From the NCBI GenBank assembly GCA_033791585.1, contig JASJGK010000170.1, positions 1 through 6,205 on the forward strand: DNA of 6,205 nt, given 5' to 3'. Positions 6,125 through 6,205 of this stretch are shown here, piece by piece (position 1 is the first letter of the stretch; every line of letters begins with the position of its first letter). A program made the position numbers and the translations under genes. A model generated the notes under the pieces. It made no database searches. It saw nothing but the letters and a program-made list of their open reading frames with translations, and was not told the origin of the DNA. The DNA comes from JASJGK01 sp033791585. GTDB taxonomy: Bacteria > SAR324 > XYD2-FULL-50-16.

Positions 6125-6205
6125 TTAAGCAGCCATATCCTGGATTGGATATTGGCCTAAATGAACCTCCATCGGGGTTCTTCCTTCAAGCGACTGGTGA
6201 GGTCG
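6125..6205 (-). CDS. IS3-family transposase OrfB, C-terminal end (IS-C), cut by window edge
   Basis: The minus-strand frame enters from the right edge and gives 26 residues before TAA: RPHQSLEGRTPMEVHLG and a short tail. RPHQSLxxxTP is the conserved end of IS3-type DDE transposases (usually preceded by YN.E). The catalytic residues lie outside the window, so activity cannot be judged. It differs from the IS-A (LHSTLGYKSP) and IS-B (FHSALNYQKP) versions. Confidence 0.8.
   Translation of the reverse strand, partial: RPHQSLEGRTPMEVHLGQYPIQDMAA

Larger units (their letters stand above)
6065..6205 (-). mobile_element. IS-C: IS3-family element, one end, continues past right edge
   Basis: The terminus TGAAGTGGACCCC begins at 6065, inside the IS-B transposase frame, with the IS3-typical TGA/TCA outermost bases. 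A 60-bp non-coding end precedes the stop of an orfB on the minus strand. Only 141 bp are in the window, so completeness is unknown. Its insertion postdates IS-B. Confidence 0.8.

Overview
The window looks like chromosomal DNA of a Gram-negative bacterium with moderate to low GC. Two predicted lipoproteins with Ser at +2 (outer-membrane sorting by the E. coli rule), an exported c-type cytochrome and IS3-family insertion sequences support this. The style of the lipoproteins and the PAS histidine kinase would suit a Bdellovibrio-like or deltaproteobacterial lineage, but that placement is only an impression; no taxonomic marker gene is present.

Layout: (1) nt 3-1424, the 3' part of a PAS-PAS histidine kinase that enters from the left edge, followed at once by a perfect 9-bp hairpin. 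(2) nt 1674-4456, a small plus-strand envelope cluster: an LPP20-like lipoprotein of 190 aa, an exported DUF1573-cytochrome c fusion of 212 aa, and a second, larger lipoprotein of 477 aa with an LPP20-like N-terminal part. The last two lie 1 nt apart and appear to share an extended -10 promoter at 2308-2316, whose transcript would begin with a stem-loop. (3) nt 4508-6205, a decayed mobile-element zone. A truncated IS3-family element (here IS-A) is followed by a short unassigned segment. Next comes a histidine kinase fragment whose N-terminus is a tandem heptad-repeat coiled coil. That fragment is cut by a second IS3-family element (IS-B), which is itself interrupted by a third (IS-C) running off the right edge.

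How the parts work together: the envelope cluster has the look of a working unit, with periplasmic and outer-membrane products and possible redox or heme chemistry. Its function is not known from the sequence. The left kinase keeps all its catalytic boxes and is probably functional. The right kinase is a pseudogene in this window: it keeps the phosphoacceptor His but has lost the ATP-binding domain to IS insertion. I see no CRISPR array, tRNA, rRNA or recognisable defence system. The most distinctive items are the cytochrome fusion with two heme-type motifs, the slippage-prone coiled-coil array, and the readable insertion order kinase <- IS-B <- IS-C.
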